NCBI RefSeq assembly: GCF_003614975.1
Contig: NZ_QZWI01000014.1
Coordinates: forward strand, 62,001 to 126,000
Direction of reading: 5' to 3'
Length of the DNA: 64,000 bases
DNA from: Rahnella bruchi
GTDB lineage: Bacteria > Pseudomonadota > Gammaproteobacteria > Enterobacterales > Enterobacteriaceae
The translations under genes and the position numbers were made by a program. How positions within the stretch are numbered: position 1 is the first letter of the stretch; each line of letters opens with the position of its first letter. The notes beneath the pieces were generated by a model that saw nothing but the letters and a program-made list of their open reading frames with translations, made no database searches and was not told the origin of the DNA. Below are positions 28,053 to 36,845 of the stretch, piece by piece.

Positions 28053-28465
28053 ATTGGCGTCCTTCCGTAAATCTGTCCGTCACGCATCAAAACCAGCTTA
28101 TGGGTGCGTTTGTAATAAATCGCTGTGAAAACACCTTTGCGATAGACCTGAGCATCCGCGTTATCTTCATCAAGATATGCGGCAGTCCCTTCGATGTATC
28201 CTTGCTTATCAGCGGGAAAGATTTTGACATCAATCCCCTTAATGCGGGCATGCACAATTTTTTTGGTTGCCTGAGCATACTGTTTCGCCGAGTTTTCCAT
28301 CGCCTGTTTGAGCGCAACGCTCTGAATGGCTGTCTGGCGGTTTTGTTCAGCCATGTAACAGGTGTCTTTTGAAATGCCTTGTGACTGACAGTCTGCCATT
28401 CTTGAGGCCTGGGTGGAGCAGCCTGCCAGAACGGTGAGGGCGGCAATGACTAAAAGTTTTTTCAT
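28049..28465 (-). CDS. lipoprotein of unknown function next to the autotransporter
   Basis: This 138-residue protein has a lipoprotein signal: MKKLLVIAALTVLAGC gives lipidated Cys16, and +2 Ser predicts outer-membrane sorting. The mature part has a helical Gln/Ala-rich half with two Cys (ADCQSQG, DTCYMAE) and a basic, strand-rich C-terminal half. It starts 49 bp after the autotransporter stop. Lipoproteins or small membrane proteins encoded beside trimeric autotransporters (SadB, TpgA) assist their assembly; a like role here is inference, as no sequence match to them is apparent. Confidence 0.7.
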   Translation of the reverse strand: MKKLLVIAALTVLAGCSTQASRMADCQSQGISKDTCYMAEQNRQTAIQSVALKQAMENSAKQYAQATKKIVHARIKGIDVKIFPADKQGYIEGTAAYLDEDNADAQVYRKGVFTAIYYKRTHKLVLMRDGQIYGRTPI

Positions 28466-28514
28466 TTTGTTTTACCTGGAGTGGAAAGTCGGGGGACAAG
28501 TCCCCCTGAATTTG

Positions 28515-30197
28515 TTACCAGCCGACGCTCACGCCAGCACCGTAGCCGAAGTTACTTTGTGAATCGTCGGAAACTGACATTTTCACGATAGTAGAACGGC
28601 TTGCATGGAATGAAGCACCGACGGAAATTGCATTCTCTGAATCGTAACCACCCACTCCTGCACCGACTGCGAACTGCTGAGATTCCTGCACCTGCGGAAT
28701 ATTGGCCTGAGCCATAGCAGAAGCAGAACCGGCAGCGGCTTCTTTCTTATTGCCATCAACCTCAGATTTCAGATCGTTGAATTTCTTGTTTGTGTAGTCA
28801 TTTGCCTGACCCAGGGTTTGAGCATCTGCTACCGCACGGCTGTGGGATTCAGCCAAGATTTCGCCTTGCTGTTCCTTCTGTGTTTGTGCCAGGGTTTGAA
28901 TCTGCTCCCCGTAATACACGCTCTCGATTTTTTGCTGCTTGGCGGCAATTGCAGACTTCTTCTCTGCAGCTTGCTGTTGTTGAGCAACTTTCTGTTCTGT
29001 TGCATGAGCCGATGCATCGATCTCCGCTTGTGTCTTGGCCTGCACCTGACGTTGGAACTTGTCGGACTGAACCATCTGCAACTGCTTGGCCGCACCTTCC
29101 GCAGTATCTTGTGCTGTTTTTGAATCGTTAGCAGCTTGTTCAGCTGTAACCTTCACTTCACCTAAAGCGGATTTATTTTGGTCGATTTCGTCTTGTTCAA
29201 CATGAGAGGCTGCGAGCGCTGCGGCGGCATTCATGCGGGAATAGTGGTCTTGGGTAAGGTCGTTGCCTCTTGCACCTGTGTCGCCTTTATCTCCTTTATC
29301 GCCTTTGGCTCCATCTTTACCATCGGTTCCATCCCTACCGTTTGCACCTGTTTCACCTGTAGCTCCTTTTTCACCCGAGGTACCATTCGCGCCATTTTTA
29401 CCATCAATACCGTTTTTGCCATCTTTCCCATTTTGACCGTCACGACCATCCTTACCGTTGATTCCGTCTCGTGGTGCGTTAGCAGCAGCGTACTTATCAG
29501 ATGTGAGTTTTCTCTGCTCGATCATTTTTGATTCGCCAAGTGCAATCACCTGTTGATTATTTCGCTCGCGATTTGCTTGTACTAACAGATCACCCTGCGC
29601 AACGGTATTGTGATGGTTTAATGGCAGTGGCGGCAGAACATCTATGTGTCCGATGGTGCCCGCTGGGGCAATATTACGTGGTGCATACAGAGCTCGCAGA
29701 CGTGCGGCTTCAATATCAGGGGGTGTGGCTGTTGCTGTCTGATGCGGTTGTGTACGACGAGAATAGTCATAACGATCTGAATGATTAATATCTTCGCGCG
29801 CTTGGCGGTTCACGCGATCAACTGCCGGATCATATCCTGGGCCTATAACGTCGCTCAGTGAGTTGTGATCTCCCTGTGCAACGGCAATGTCATATGCATC
29901 AGCACGATCAGGGCCTGACATATTCTTCCAGGTACCACGTGCAGCTTCAAAAGAGTTTGGATCCTTCGCGGCAGCGTGAACCAAACTGTCAAAGACCTGA
30001 ATGTCTGTTGTTGCTTGGGCAGTATGCGGTATAGATACTGCCACCATACCTAGACTCGCCAAAGCAGCAGAAGCCAGCACTCTGCGAACAGTAGATGCTG
30101 ATACGCCAAAATACCGTGCTAATTCCGTTTTATTAATTTTCCCTGCCGTGTAAGCAGTGATGATTTTTGCATTGCGTTCTGTAACCTGAGCGTTCAT
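28515..30197 (-). CDS. trimeric autotransporter adhesin with HTH leader and collagen-like stalk
   Basis: This 560-residue protein begins with a helix-turn-helix-like segment (residues ~10-41: AYTAGKINKTELARYFGVSA, then STVRRVL). A hydrophobic export core follows (ASAALASLGMVAVSIP) with a likely cleavage site at AQA-TT (residue 62). The passenger includes ~22 Gly-X-Y triplets (residues 245-311, rich in KDG/KNG/DKG) and a long Gln/Ala-rich coiled coil (~340-490). The C-terminal ~95 residues are a YadA-type anchor ending VSVGW. It should form a trimeric surface stalk. The HTH in front of the signal is odd: enterobacterial TAAs usually have an extended signal peptide there. Confidence 0.82.
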   Translation of the reverse strand: MNAQVTERNAKIITAYTAGKINKTELARYFGVSASTVRRVLASAALASLGMVAVSIPHTAQATTDIQVFDSLVHAAAKDPNSFEAARGTWKNMSGPDRADAYDIAVAQGDHNSLSDVIGPGYDPAVDRVNRQAREDINHSDRYDYSRRTQPHQTATATPPDIEAARLRALYAPRNIAPAGTIGHIDVLPPLPLNHHNTVAQGDLLVQANRERNNQQVIALGESKMIEQRKLTSDKYAAANAPRDGINGKDGRDGQNGKDGKNGIDGKNGANGTSGEKGATGETGANGRDGTDGKDGAKGDKGDKGDTGARGNDLTQDHYSRMNAAAALAASHVEQDEIDQNKSALGEVKVTAEQAANDSKTAQDTAEGAAKQLQMVQSDKFQRQVQAKTQAEIDASAHATEQKVAQQQQAAEKKSAIAAKQQKIESVYYGEQIQTLAQTQKEQQGEILAESHSRAVADAQTLGQANDYTNKKFNDLKSEVDGNKKEAAAGSASAMAQANIPQVQESQQFAVGAGVGGYDSENAISVGASFHASRSTIVKMSVSDDSQSNFGYGAGVSVGW

Positions 30198-30529
30198 ATG
30201 TTTTTTCCAGAAGTGAAATAAGTATCTGTTAGCGACAAATAAGAAGCGTTATCAGAACGCTATTCTTGTCTCTTTTCGAAAAGCATACATGCGGTGAATG
30301 TGACTTGCTTCACGCATTCACCAGTCGTTTGACTTATGTCAAGAAACGTAAACTTATAGCGCTACATGAAATTGTTTCACTTAGCGCGCTTATTTGTCGC
30401 TAGTGGACACAAATTGAGGTGGCTGGAATGTAAGGGACTAGGAATTTTCGTAGCGAATAGCGACAGAATGAAATCTCTATGGGATTCTTGTACAATATGC
30501 AGGGTTTTTTAGAAACTGGAGATAAGTGA
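30198..30529. promoter_or_regulatory. dyad-rich divergent control region
   Basis: This 332-bp spacer between two divergent genes holds many symmetric elements. TAGCGACA occurs three times: 30230-30237, reversed at 30395-30402, and 30458-30465. The first two extend to a 14-bp inverted pair, TAGCGACAAATAAG (30230-30243) and its complement (30389-30402). GGTGAATG/CATTCACC is at 30293-30322, TTGACTTATGTCAA at 30329-30342, TAGCGCTA at 30357-30364 and AGCGCGCT at 30383-30390. No ORF is convincing. It probably holds operators for the flanking HTH proteins. Confidence 0.55.
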
Positions 30530-30856
30530 ATGGCAGATAACGCAAATGAGTTCCTGGACTATGTCCAGCGGCTGGGAATCGACCAACCGGCGTTGTGTAT
30601 CCTGTTAGGACTGCCTCGCAGCACGTTAAATAAGTGGATCAACGGTACGGTGACGCAGATCCCGCAAGTGGCGGTTACTGCAGTCAGAATGCTTTGGTTC
30701 ATGCGTAAGAGCGATGAAGCCTTATTTGAAAAGTGGGCGATGGTGCAGGATTTTGGTGTAACTGCCGACTATGCCGTCAACGATAAAGCTCAGGAATTTC
30801 TTCACACGATCAAACGTGAACCCAGCCCGGCGATTAAAAAATTATTGACCAAATAA
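30530..30856 (+). CDS. small HTH protein divergent from the autotransporter
   Basis: This 108-residue protein has a helix-turn-helix at about residues 17-37 (QPALCILLGLPRSTLNKWIN), of the type seen in phage-like or transposon-type regulators. A second helical region contains VRMLWFMRKSDEALFEKW. It is preceded by ACTGGAG at a good distance from ATG 30530 and followed by a terminator. It is probably the local regulator of the adhesin cluster (inference from divergence and the dyads between them). Confidence 0.65.
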   Translation: MADNANEFLDYVQRLGIDQPALCILLGLPRSTLNKWINGTVTQIPQVAVTAVRMLWFMRKSDEALFEKWAMVQDFGVTADYAVNDKAQEFLHTIKREPSPAIKKLLTK

Positions 30857-30896
30857 AGGTGCTGGCAGGATGTTTTGCGGAGCCAAAAGAGCGATG

Positions 30897-30935
30897 AAAA
30901 AGGCGATTAACCTTCCGGGTTAGCCGCCTTTTTTG
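30897..30935 (+). terminator. rho-independent terminator after the HTH gene
   Basis: The stem AAAAAGGCGATTAACC pairs with GGGTTAGCCGCCTTTTTT, ~40 bp after the stop. The A-run on the left lets it act on the convergent strand as well. Confidence 0.85.
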
Positions 30936-30967
30936 TCATTATGGGTCAGAACAACAGGGTGGCTTAT

Positions 30968-31273
30968 TCAGACAACCACGTCGAAAATCATCTTAACCGG
31001 TTCGATATTGGTGAAGTTTGCTACGTCAGCAACAAAATCCTCCACATTCCCTTCCATGCCTTTAGCAAAGTCTTCCATTGAATTGCAGTAGATATGACAG
31101 GCGGCGACAAATGGTGTGTCAGCAGGAGCGTCCGCCTGAATTTTATCGATTGAGTAGGAATGACAAAACTCGCCCATGCGGCTTTTGATCAGCGGCAGAT
31201 GCACGTCGCGATAGTAATCGTGATCAAAGTTGCCGTTTTCAATATTTGGATATAACACGCTGTATTTAATCAA
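30968..31273 (-). CDS. EthD-family (dimeric alpha-beta barrel) protein
   Basis: This is an ~102-residue EthD-type ferredoxin-like fold protein with the family start IKYSVLYPN and the motif FDHDYYRDVHLPLIKSRMG. I place the start at TTG 31273 by comparison with the family. The frame is open to ATG 31426, but the extra 51 residues look non-coding and would run to within 3 bp of the divergent antiporter start. Function unknown; family members degrade or bind small aromatic or ether compounds. Confidence 0.75.
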   Translation of the reverse strand: MIKYSVLYPNIENGNFDHDYYRDVHLPLIKSRMGEFCHSYSIDKIQADAPADTPFVAACHIYCNSMEDFAKGMEGNVEDFVADVANFTNIEPVKMIFDVVV

Positions 31274-31428
31274 TTTTTCTGCAACCTTTTTCCCGTAGTA
31301 AAAAAACATTTTAGCGCACGAATAACAGATGCGCCGCGCGATTTGTGCCCGATGCTCTTTATCCGAAAAATCATCCGGCTGACCACATGTACTAAGCTTA
31401 AAAGATTGATACTTAATATGGGACACGC

Positions 31429-32799
31429 ATGGGATTTTTAGGTTGGACAGCAGCAGTCGGAGGACTGCTATTGATTATGTCACTGGCGTCGGGGTGGATT
31501 TCCCGCGGTCCTGTGACGACTTTTGGTTTATATCTGGCGGCAGGCATTATCTGTGGCCCTTGGGTTTTGGACTTACTGCATGTCGATCTGGTGGCGTATT
31601 CCACGCTCACCGCGCGCTTTACTGAAATCGCGATGGCGGCTTCTCTCTTTATTACCGGTCTCAAGCTAAGGCTGCCTTTTCGCGCGCAAAGCTGGCGGGT
31701 TGGCGTGCTGCTGGCATTTCCAGCCATGTTGCTGACCGTCCTGTGCGTCGCCGCAATAGCACATTATATCACCGGGATTTCGTGGCCGCTGGCTCTGGCG
31801 CTGGGAGCAATTATTGCGCCTACCGATCCGGTTCTGGCGAGCATGATTGCGGTGAATGATGCCAATGACGATGACGGTTTGCGCGTCGCGCTTTCCAGCG
31901 AGGCAGGCATGAATGATGGCTCAGCGCTACCCATTCTGATGCTGGCGCTGATGCTGTTTACCGCGCACGAGGGGTTATCGTCAGAGGCGATCTGGCACTG
32001 GGCATGGCGTGATGTGGCCTGGGCATTACTCGGCGGAATAGCGATAGGTTATGCGATGGGCAAGCTGGTCGGGCTAAGTGCAACCCGTTTTCACAGCCGA
32101 CAGCGTACGGTCGCGCCAAGCGATTTTCTGGCGCTGGCGCTGATAGCACTGAGTTATGCCGCCGCGCAAAGTCTCGATGCTTCTGGTTTTCTTGCGGCGT
32201 TCGCTGCCGGTGTCGGACTTCGCAGTGCAGAAGTTCGCGTTGTTTCCCAGCATCCGCCAGAGGATATGGAAGAAGGCTCACGGCCGCCACCGGCAGAAGG
32301 GATGGTCAATCCCCATCAGCGGCATTCCATGCAGGCCGAAATGCCGCGAAATTCTATCGGGCTGATGGTCGGTGATGCGCTCTCTTTTGGCGATACCATT
32401 GAGCGTATCTTTGCGGCGGGGATCGTTATGGTGCTCGGCATCACGCTTGCTGAGCACTGGGAACCGATGGGTCTGCTGATTGCGGCGCTGTTGTTTATTG
32501 TGATCCGCCCGCTGGCGGTATATATCACCACGTTGGGCGTGCATGTGCCGAAGGGCAGGCGGCTGATGATTGGCTGGTTTGGTATTCGCGGTATCGGCAG
32601 TATGAATTACATCGCTTACGCCTGGACTCACGGTTTACACGGGGCAGAAGCCAACTATATGACTAATATTGCCTTTACCGTGATTGTGACCAGCGTGGTG
32701 ATACACGGGCTGACCGTTTCACCGGTTCTGAACTGGCGCAAAACCAGACAGGAAGCCGCGCGGGAAGAACGGGAAAAACAGCAGGAAAATGAGGCATAA
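31429..32799 (+). CDS. cation:proton antiporter, CPA1 (NhaP-type)
   Basis: This 456-residue inner-membrane Na+(K+)/H+ antiporter has ~12 TM segments. The CPA1 core motif is GAIIAPTDPVLAS, and ALSSEAGMNDGSALPIL carries the second conserved acidic cluster. A basic, charged C-tail (QEAAREEREKQQ) follows. GGGAC precedes ATG 31429. The extended loop HPPEDMEEGSRPPPAEGM at about residues 275-292 is hydrophilic and unusual within the membrane domain. Confidence 0.88.
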   Translation: MGFLGWTAAVGGLLLIMSLASGWISRGPVTTFGLYLAAGIICGPWVLDLLHVDLVAYSTLTARFTEIAMAASLFITGLKLRLPFRAQSWRVGVLLAFPAMLLTVLCVAAIAHYITGISWPLALALGAIIAPTDPVLASMIAVNDANDDDGLRVALSSEAGMNDGSALPILMLALMLFTAHEGLSSEAIWHWAWRDVAWALLGGIAIGYAMGKLVGLSATRFHSRQRTVAPSDFLALALIALSYAAAQSLDASGFLAAFAAGVGLRSAEVRVVSQHPPEDMEEGSRPPPAEGMVNPHQRHSMQAEMPRNSIGLMVGDALSFGDTIERIFAAGIVMVLGITLAEHWEPMGLLIAALLFIVIRPLAVYITTLGVHVPKGRRLMIGWFGIRGIGSMNYIAYAWTHGLHGAEANYMTNIAFTVIVTSVVIHGLTVSPVLNWRKTRQEAAREEREKQQENEA

Positions 32800-32826
32800 A
32801 AACACGGACGCTCAGGGCGTCCGTGT
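32796..32826 (-). terminator. terminator of znuCB (and antiporter)
   Basis: The hairpin AACACGGACGCCCTGAGCGT, then CCGTGTT, is followed on the minus strand by TTTTTA, 6 bp after the znuB stop. Confidence 0.8.
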
Positions 32827-32831
32827 TGCTG

Positions 32832-33617
32832 TCAGGCGACCTGTTTTTTGCTCAGGCTCAGCATGAACAATACGGCGGCACAAAGCACGACAGAAGGGCC
32901 TGCCGGTGTATCGTAAAACGCTGAGAAAGTCAGCCCCCCCGTCACGGCAATGATGCCAATTGCCACCGCCACCAGCGCCATCTGCTCCGGCGTTTTGGCA
33001 AAACGGCGTGCCGTTGCCGCAGGAATAATCAGCAGCGAGGTGATGATCAGCGCACCGACAAATTTCATTGCCAGACCTATCGTCAGCGCCGTGACCAGCA
33101 TCAGGACAACGCGTGAGCGTTGCAGATTTACGCCGTCCACATGGGCCAGTTCAGGGCTGATGGTCATAGAAAGCAGGGCGCGCCATTGCCAGCACAATAC
33201 CGCAATGACCACGGCCACGCCGATACCAATCATCCAGATATCGCTGTAGGTAACGGACAGCAAATCCCCGAATAAATAGGCCATCAGGTCAACGCGCACG
33301 CCAGACATCAGGCTGACCACAACCAGCCCGAGCGACAACGCGCTGTGCGCCATAATTCCCAGCAGCGTATCAACAGCCAGATGCGGTTTGCGTTCGAGCG
33401 CCACCAGCAGTACGGCCAGTAATAAGGTGACGGCGATGACGGTATAAAAAGGATTCACATTCAGCAGCAAACCAAACGCAACGCCCAGCAGGGAGGCGTG
33501 GGCCAGCGTATCGCCGAAATAAGACATCCGTCGCCAGACCACAAACGAACCCAACGGACCGGCAGCAATAGCCAGTAAAACACCGGCCAGCCAGCCCGGT
33601 AATAACAGCGCGATCAT
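32832..33617 (-). CDS. znuB: zinc ABC transporter permease ZnuB
   Basis: This 261-residue inner-membrane permease belongs to the ABC-3 family, with 7-8 TM segments. It starts [20 protein letters not shown] and contains [20 protein letters not shown], the cytoplasmic coupling helix region. Its start overlaps the end of znuC by 4 bp (33614-33617). It forms the ZnuABC high-affinity zinc importer with the neighbours. Confidence 0.95.
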   Translation of the reverse strand: MIALLLPGWLAGVLLAIAAGPLGSFVVWRRMSYFGDTLAHASLLGVAFGLLLNVNPFYTVIAVTLLLAVLLVALERKPHLAVDTLLGIMAHSALSLGLVVVSLMSGVRVDLMAYLFGDLLSVTYSDIWMIGIGVAVVIAVLCWQWRALLSMTISPELAHVDGVNLQRSRVVLMLVTALTIGLAMKFVGALIITSLLIIPAATARRFAKTPEQMALVAVAIGIIAVTGGLTFSAFYDTPAGPSVVLCAAVLFMLSLSKKQVA

Positions 33618-34372
33618 GCGTCACGACCTCCGGTATTGCGCAAAATTATCTTTCCCTTCAAATCGTGACGATGGTTGTGATTGTGACGATAAATCGCCAG
33701 TTGCTCTGCGCCGCGATTGCCAAACATAGCGATAAATTCCGGATGCGTGGACACCACTTCCGGTGAGCCGGAGCAGCAAATGTGCTGGTTCAGACACAGC
33801 ACTTCGTCGGTTTTCGCCATCACCAGATGCAAATCATGGGACACCATCAGCACCGCACAACCCAGTTCGCAGCGCAGGCTGTCGATCAGGTTGTAAAGCG
33901 CCAGTTGTCCGTTGACGTCAACACCTTGTGTCGGTTCATCCAGCACCAGCAATTGCGGGCTGTTCATCAGCGCACGCGCCAGCAAAACACGCTGGTTTTC
34001 ACCACCGGATAACTTTTGCATCGGTTGATCCAGCAGGTGCGCGGCCTGTACGCGTTTAAGCGCAGGCAGAATATCGCTTTTTTTCACGCCAGGTTTGAGG
34101 CGCATAAAGCGGCTGACGGTCAGCGGCATGGTGGGGTCAAGATGAATTTTTTGCGGCACGTAGCCGATACGTAAGCCCGGTTCACGGGTCATAACGCCTT
34201 CAGTGGGCGCAATGAGGCCAAGAACCACACGGACTAATGTCGATTTCCCCGCACCATTCGGGCCGAGAAGGGTCAGGATTTTCCCCGGTTGCAGGCTCAG
34301 CGAGATGTTGGACAGCACGCGTCGGGAACCGAAAGTCACTGAAATATTTTGGAGCGTAGCTAAAGTGGGCAT
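33614..34372 (-). CDS. znuC: zinc ABC transporter ATPase ZnuC
   Basis: This 252-residue ABC ATPase has Walker [13 protein letters not shown] (residues ~35-46), signature [15 protein letters not shown], Walker [13 protein letters not shown] and H-loop VMVSHDL. The C-terminal ~35 residues are histidine-rich ([10 protein letters not shown]), common in zinc importers. It is divergent from znuA and shares a Zur-controlled spacer with it. Confidence 0.95.
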   Translation of the reverse strand: MPTLATLQNISVTFGSRRVLSNISLSLQPGKILTLLGPNGAGKSTLVRVVLGLIAPTEGVMTREPGLRIGYVPQKIHLDPTMPLTVSRFMRLKPGVKKSDILPALKRVQAAHLLDQPMQKLSGGENQRVLLARALMNSPQLLVLDEPTQGVDVNGQLALYNLIDSLRCELGCAVLMVSHDLHLVMAKTDEVLCLNQHICCSGSPEVVSTHPEFIAMFGNRGAEQLAIYRHNHNHRHDLKGKIILRNTGGRDA

Positions 34373-34396
34373 GTCATTGGGTCTTGCAGAACAAAT

Positions 34397-34419
34397 CGAA
34401 TGTTATAATATTGCGTTTC
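34397..34419. promoter_or_regulatory. Zur box between znuCB and znuA
   Basis: GAATGTTATAATATTGCGTTTC matches the enterobacterial Zur consensus (GAAATGTTATA-N-TATAACATTTC) and sits between the two divergent znu promoters. Zinc-bound Zur should repress both. Confidence 0.85.
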
Positions 34420-34452
34420 GCGAAAAATAACCAGTTTTCCCCCAACACGAAG

Positions 34453-35397
34453 ATGAGTTCACTCAGCATGATACAGAAAAAAAGCGTTAAACGGATGTTT
34501 CTTGCCGCCGCAATATTGAGTTCCTCTGCGGTTTTTAGCACGCAGGCCGCCGTTGTGACTTCCGTTCGTCCGCTGGGTTTTATTGCATCCGCCATCGCAG
34601 ATGGGGTTATGCCGACTGAAGTATTACTGCCGGATGGCGCATCGCCGCATGATTTCGCCCTGCGTCCTTCTGATATTTCACGCATGCGCAGTGCTGATCT
34701 GGTGGTATGGGTGGGGCCGGAAATGGAAGCCTTCATGACCAAATCTGTCGCGCAGTTACCGCCAAACCGTCAGGTAGAAATCGCGGCGCTGCCAACCGTC
34801 AAACCGCTGCTGCTGAAAGGCAATGACGACGAACATGACCATGATCACGCCCATGAACATGACGATGATGACCACAAACACGGTGATTACAATATGCATG
34901 TCTGGCTGTCGCCGGAAATCGCCCGCCAGACCGCCATTGCCATTCATAACCAGCTCGTGCAGCTCGTTCCGCAAAAAAAGCAACAATTAGATGCAAATTT
35001 ATCTCATTTTGAAGATGGATTGACAAAAGCTGACAAAAACCTTGGTAGTATTCTGCAACCTGTTCAGGGTAAGGGATATTTTGTTTTTCACGACGCCTAT
35101 GGCTACTTTGAAAAACACTTCGGCCTTTCGCCGCTTGGTCACTTCACGATCAATCCCGAAATTCAACCCGGTGCACAGCGATTACATCTCATTCGAACAC
35201 AGTTGGTTGAGCAAAAAGCGACCTGCGTTTTTGCTGAGCCACAATTCAGGCCGGCCGTCATAACGGCTGTTGCCCAGGGGACAAAAGTGCGTATGGGCAC
35301 ATTGGATCCGCTGGGGAGCAGCATTGCACTGGGTGCGGACAGCTATGTGAACTTCCTGTCACAGCTGACGAACCAGTACCTGAGCTGCCTGAAGTAA
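34453..35397 (+). CDS. znuA: periplasmic zinc-binding protein ZnuA
   Basis: This is the substrate-binding subunit of ZnuABC, with a signal peptide ending STQA-AVV. It contains [35 protein letters not shown] with a zinc-ligand His, and a His/Asp-rich metal-sensing loop ([18 protein letters not shown]). [23 protein letters not shown] and VFAEPQFRP follow. The ORF is open from 34384, but that would start before the Zur box. ATG 34453 is a compromise; 34468 and 34495 are also possible. Confidence 0.94.
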   Translation: MSSLSMIQKKSVKRMFLAAAILSSSAVFSTQAAVVTSVRPLGFIASAIADGVMPTEVLLPDGASPHDFALRPSDISRMRSADLVVWVGPEMEAFMTKSVAQLPPNRQVEIAALPTVKPLLLKGNDDEHDHDHAHEHDDDDHKHGDYNMHVWLSPEIARQTAIAIHNQLVQLVPQKKQQLDANLSHFEDGLTKADKNLGSILQPVQGKGYFVFHDAYGYFEKHFGLSPLGHFTINPEIQPGAQRLHLIRTQLVEQKATCVFAEPQFRPAVITAVAQGTKVRMGTLDPLGSSIALGADSYVNFLSQLTNQYLSCLK

Positions 35398-35417
35398 GCT
35401 AAAAGGACAGAATTTAA

Positions 35418-36752
35418 GTGCAGCTGATAGCCCGATCTATCGCTCTGGCGTATAGCAACCTTCCACGGCCCCACCGCATTATGCTGGGGTCTCTTACCGT
35501 CGTCACACTGGCTGTGGCCGTATGGAAACCGTTAGCTTATCACCCGGACAATGACCTCTCTGATACCCGACCGCTGGTTAAAAATATCACGCTTGATAAC
35601 CAGCAATTGCGATCCTTGCTTCCCGAAGCCAGCGAACCTATTGATCAAACACCTCCTGCTGACGATGATATTCCACAGGATGATCTTGATGACAAGACGA
35701 CCAATGAAGCCGGCGTCCACGAATATGTCGTTTCTACTGGCGATACCCTCAGCAGCATTTTGAATCAGTACGGCATTGATATGTCGGAAATTGCTTCCCT
35801 TTCAGATGCTAACCGTGATTTACGCAATCTGAAAGTCGGCCAGCAGATTTCCTGGACACTCAATGACGCCGGTGATTTACAGCGTCTGACCTGGGAAAAA
35901 TCGCGCCGCGAAACCTACACCTTTGACCGTTCCGGCAATACTTTTAAATCCTCTCTGGAAACCCTGAAAGGGGAATGGAAAGACTCGGTCATTAAAGGTT
36001 CGCTGAACGGAAGTTTTGTCACCAGCGCCCGTGCCGCAGGGCTGAGCAGTGGTGAAGTGAGTGCCGTTATCAAAGCGCTGCAATGGCAGCTCGATTTCCG
36101 GAAATTACAGAAAGGCGATGATTTCGCGGTTCTGATGTCACACGAAGTGCTGGATGGCAAAAACGAGCAGAGCGAATTACAGGCCGTGCGTATGCGCACC
36201 GGCGGTAAAGATTATTACGCGGTTCGCGCTGAGGACGGTAAATTTTACGACCGCTCAGGCAGCGGGCTGGCGAAAGGCTTCCTGCGTTTCCCGACCGGAA
36301 AACAATACCGCGTTTCTTCCAACTTTAATCCGCGTCGTCTGAACCCGGTTACCGGGCGTATTGCGCCGCACCGTGGCGTCGATTTCGCGGTGCCTGTTGG
36401 CACGCCGGTTCTGGCTGTCGGCGACGGCGAAGTGGTTGTTGCCAAGAACGGCGGGGCGGCGGGTAACTATGTGGCTATCCGCCACGGTCGTCAGTACATG
36501 ACCCGTTATATGCATCTGCGCAAAATTCTGGTCAAACCTGGTCAGAAAATTAAGCGCGGTGACCGTATTGCGCTTTCCGGTAATACCGGTCGTTCCACCG
36601 GCCCGCATCTGCATTTCGAAATGTGGATCAACCAGCTGGCTGTGAATCCGCTGACCGCTAAATTGCCGCGTACCGAAGGGCTGACAGGTAAAGATCGCAG
36701 TACTTATCTGGCCACCGTTCGTCAGGTTGTTCCTCAGTTGAAGCTGGACTGA
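35418..36752 (+). CDS. mepM: murein DD-endopeptidase MepM
   Basis: This envelope enzyme cleaves D-Ala-mDAP crosslinks so that new peptidoglycan can be inserted. It has 444 residues from GTG 35418, with AAGGACAG upstream. An N-terminal TM anchor (IMLGSLTVVTLAVAVW) precedes a LysM/OapA-type region (EYVVSTGDTLSSILNQYGID) and a C-terminal M23 zinc peptidase domain. Zinc ligands lie in HRGVDFAVP and HLHFEMW. It follows znuA by 20 bp, matching the E. coli order and its Zn2+ requirement. Confidence 0.95.
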   Translation: MQLIARSIALAYSNLPRPHRIMLGSLTVVTLAVAVWKPLAYHPDNDLSDTRPLVKNITLDNQQLRSLLPEASEPIDQTPPADDDIPQDDLDDKTTNEAGVHEYVVSTGDTLSSILNQYGIDMSEIASLSDANRDLRNLKVGQQISWTLNDAGDLQRLTWEKSRRETYTFDRSGNTFKSSLETLKGEWKDSVIKGSLNGSFVTSARAAGLSSGEVSAVIKALQWQLDFRKLQKGDDFAVLMSHEVLDGKNEQSELQAVRMRTGGKDYYAVRAEDGKFYDRSGSGLAKGFLRFPTGKQYRVSSNFNPRRLNPVTGRIAPHRGVDFAVPVGTPVLAVGDGEVVVAKNGGAAGNYVAIRHGRQYMTRYMHLRKILVKPGQKIKRGDRIALSGNTGRSTGPHLHFEMWINQLAVNPLTAKLPRTEGLTGKDRSTYLATVRQVVPQLKLD

Positions 36753-36845
36753 TCGCTTAGGTTTTAATGATTAGCCGCCGTGATTTATTGCAAAATAACT
36801 CACGGCACTTATCATTAAGCCAGAATTTGATATAAGAGCCTGAGC

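Noticed and set aside
29265-29465. Short-period repeats that might suggest a CRISPR or tandem repeat array
   Set aside because: The 9-base periodicity is that of Gly-X-Y codons, with no constant repeat and spacer pattern.
29231-29531. ORFs on both strands across the collagen-like repeat (for example 29178-29531 plus)
   Set aside because: The repetitive Gly-X-Y codons keep other frames open; the minus-strand TAA frame explains the region.
31274-31426. N-terminal extension of the EthD-family protein
   Set aside because: The 51 extra residues do not resemble the family and reach to within 3 bp of the divergent antiporter start; treated as untranslated.
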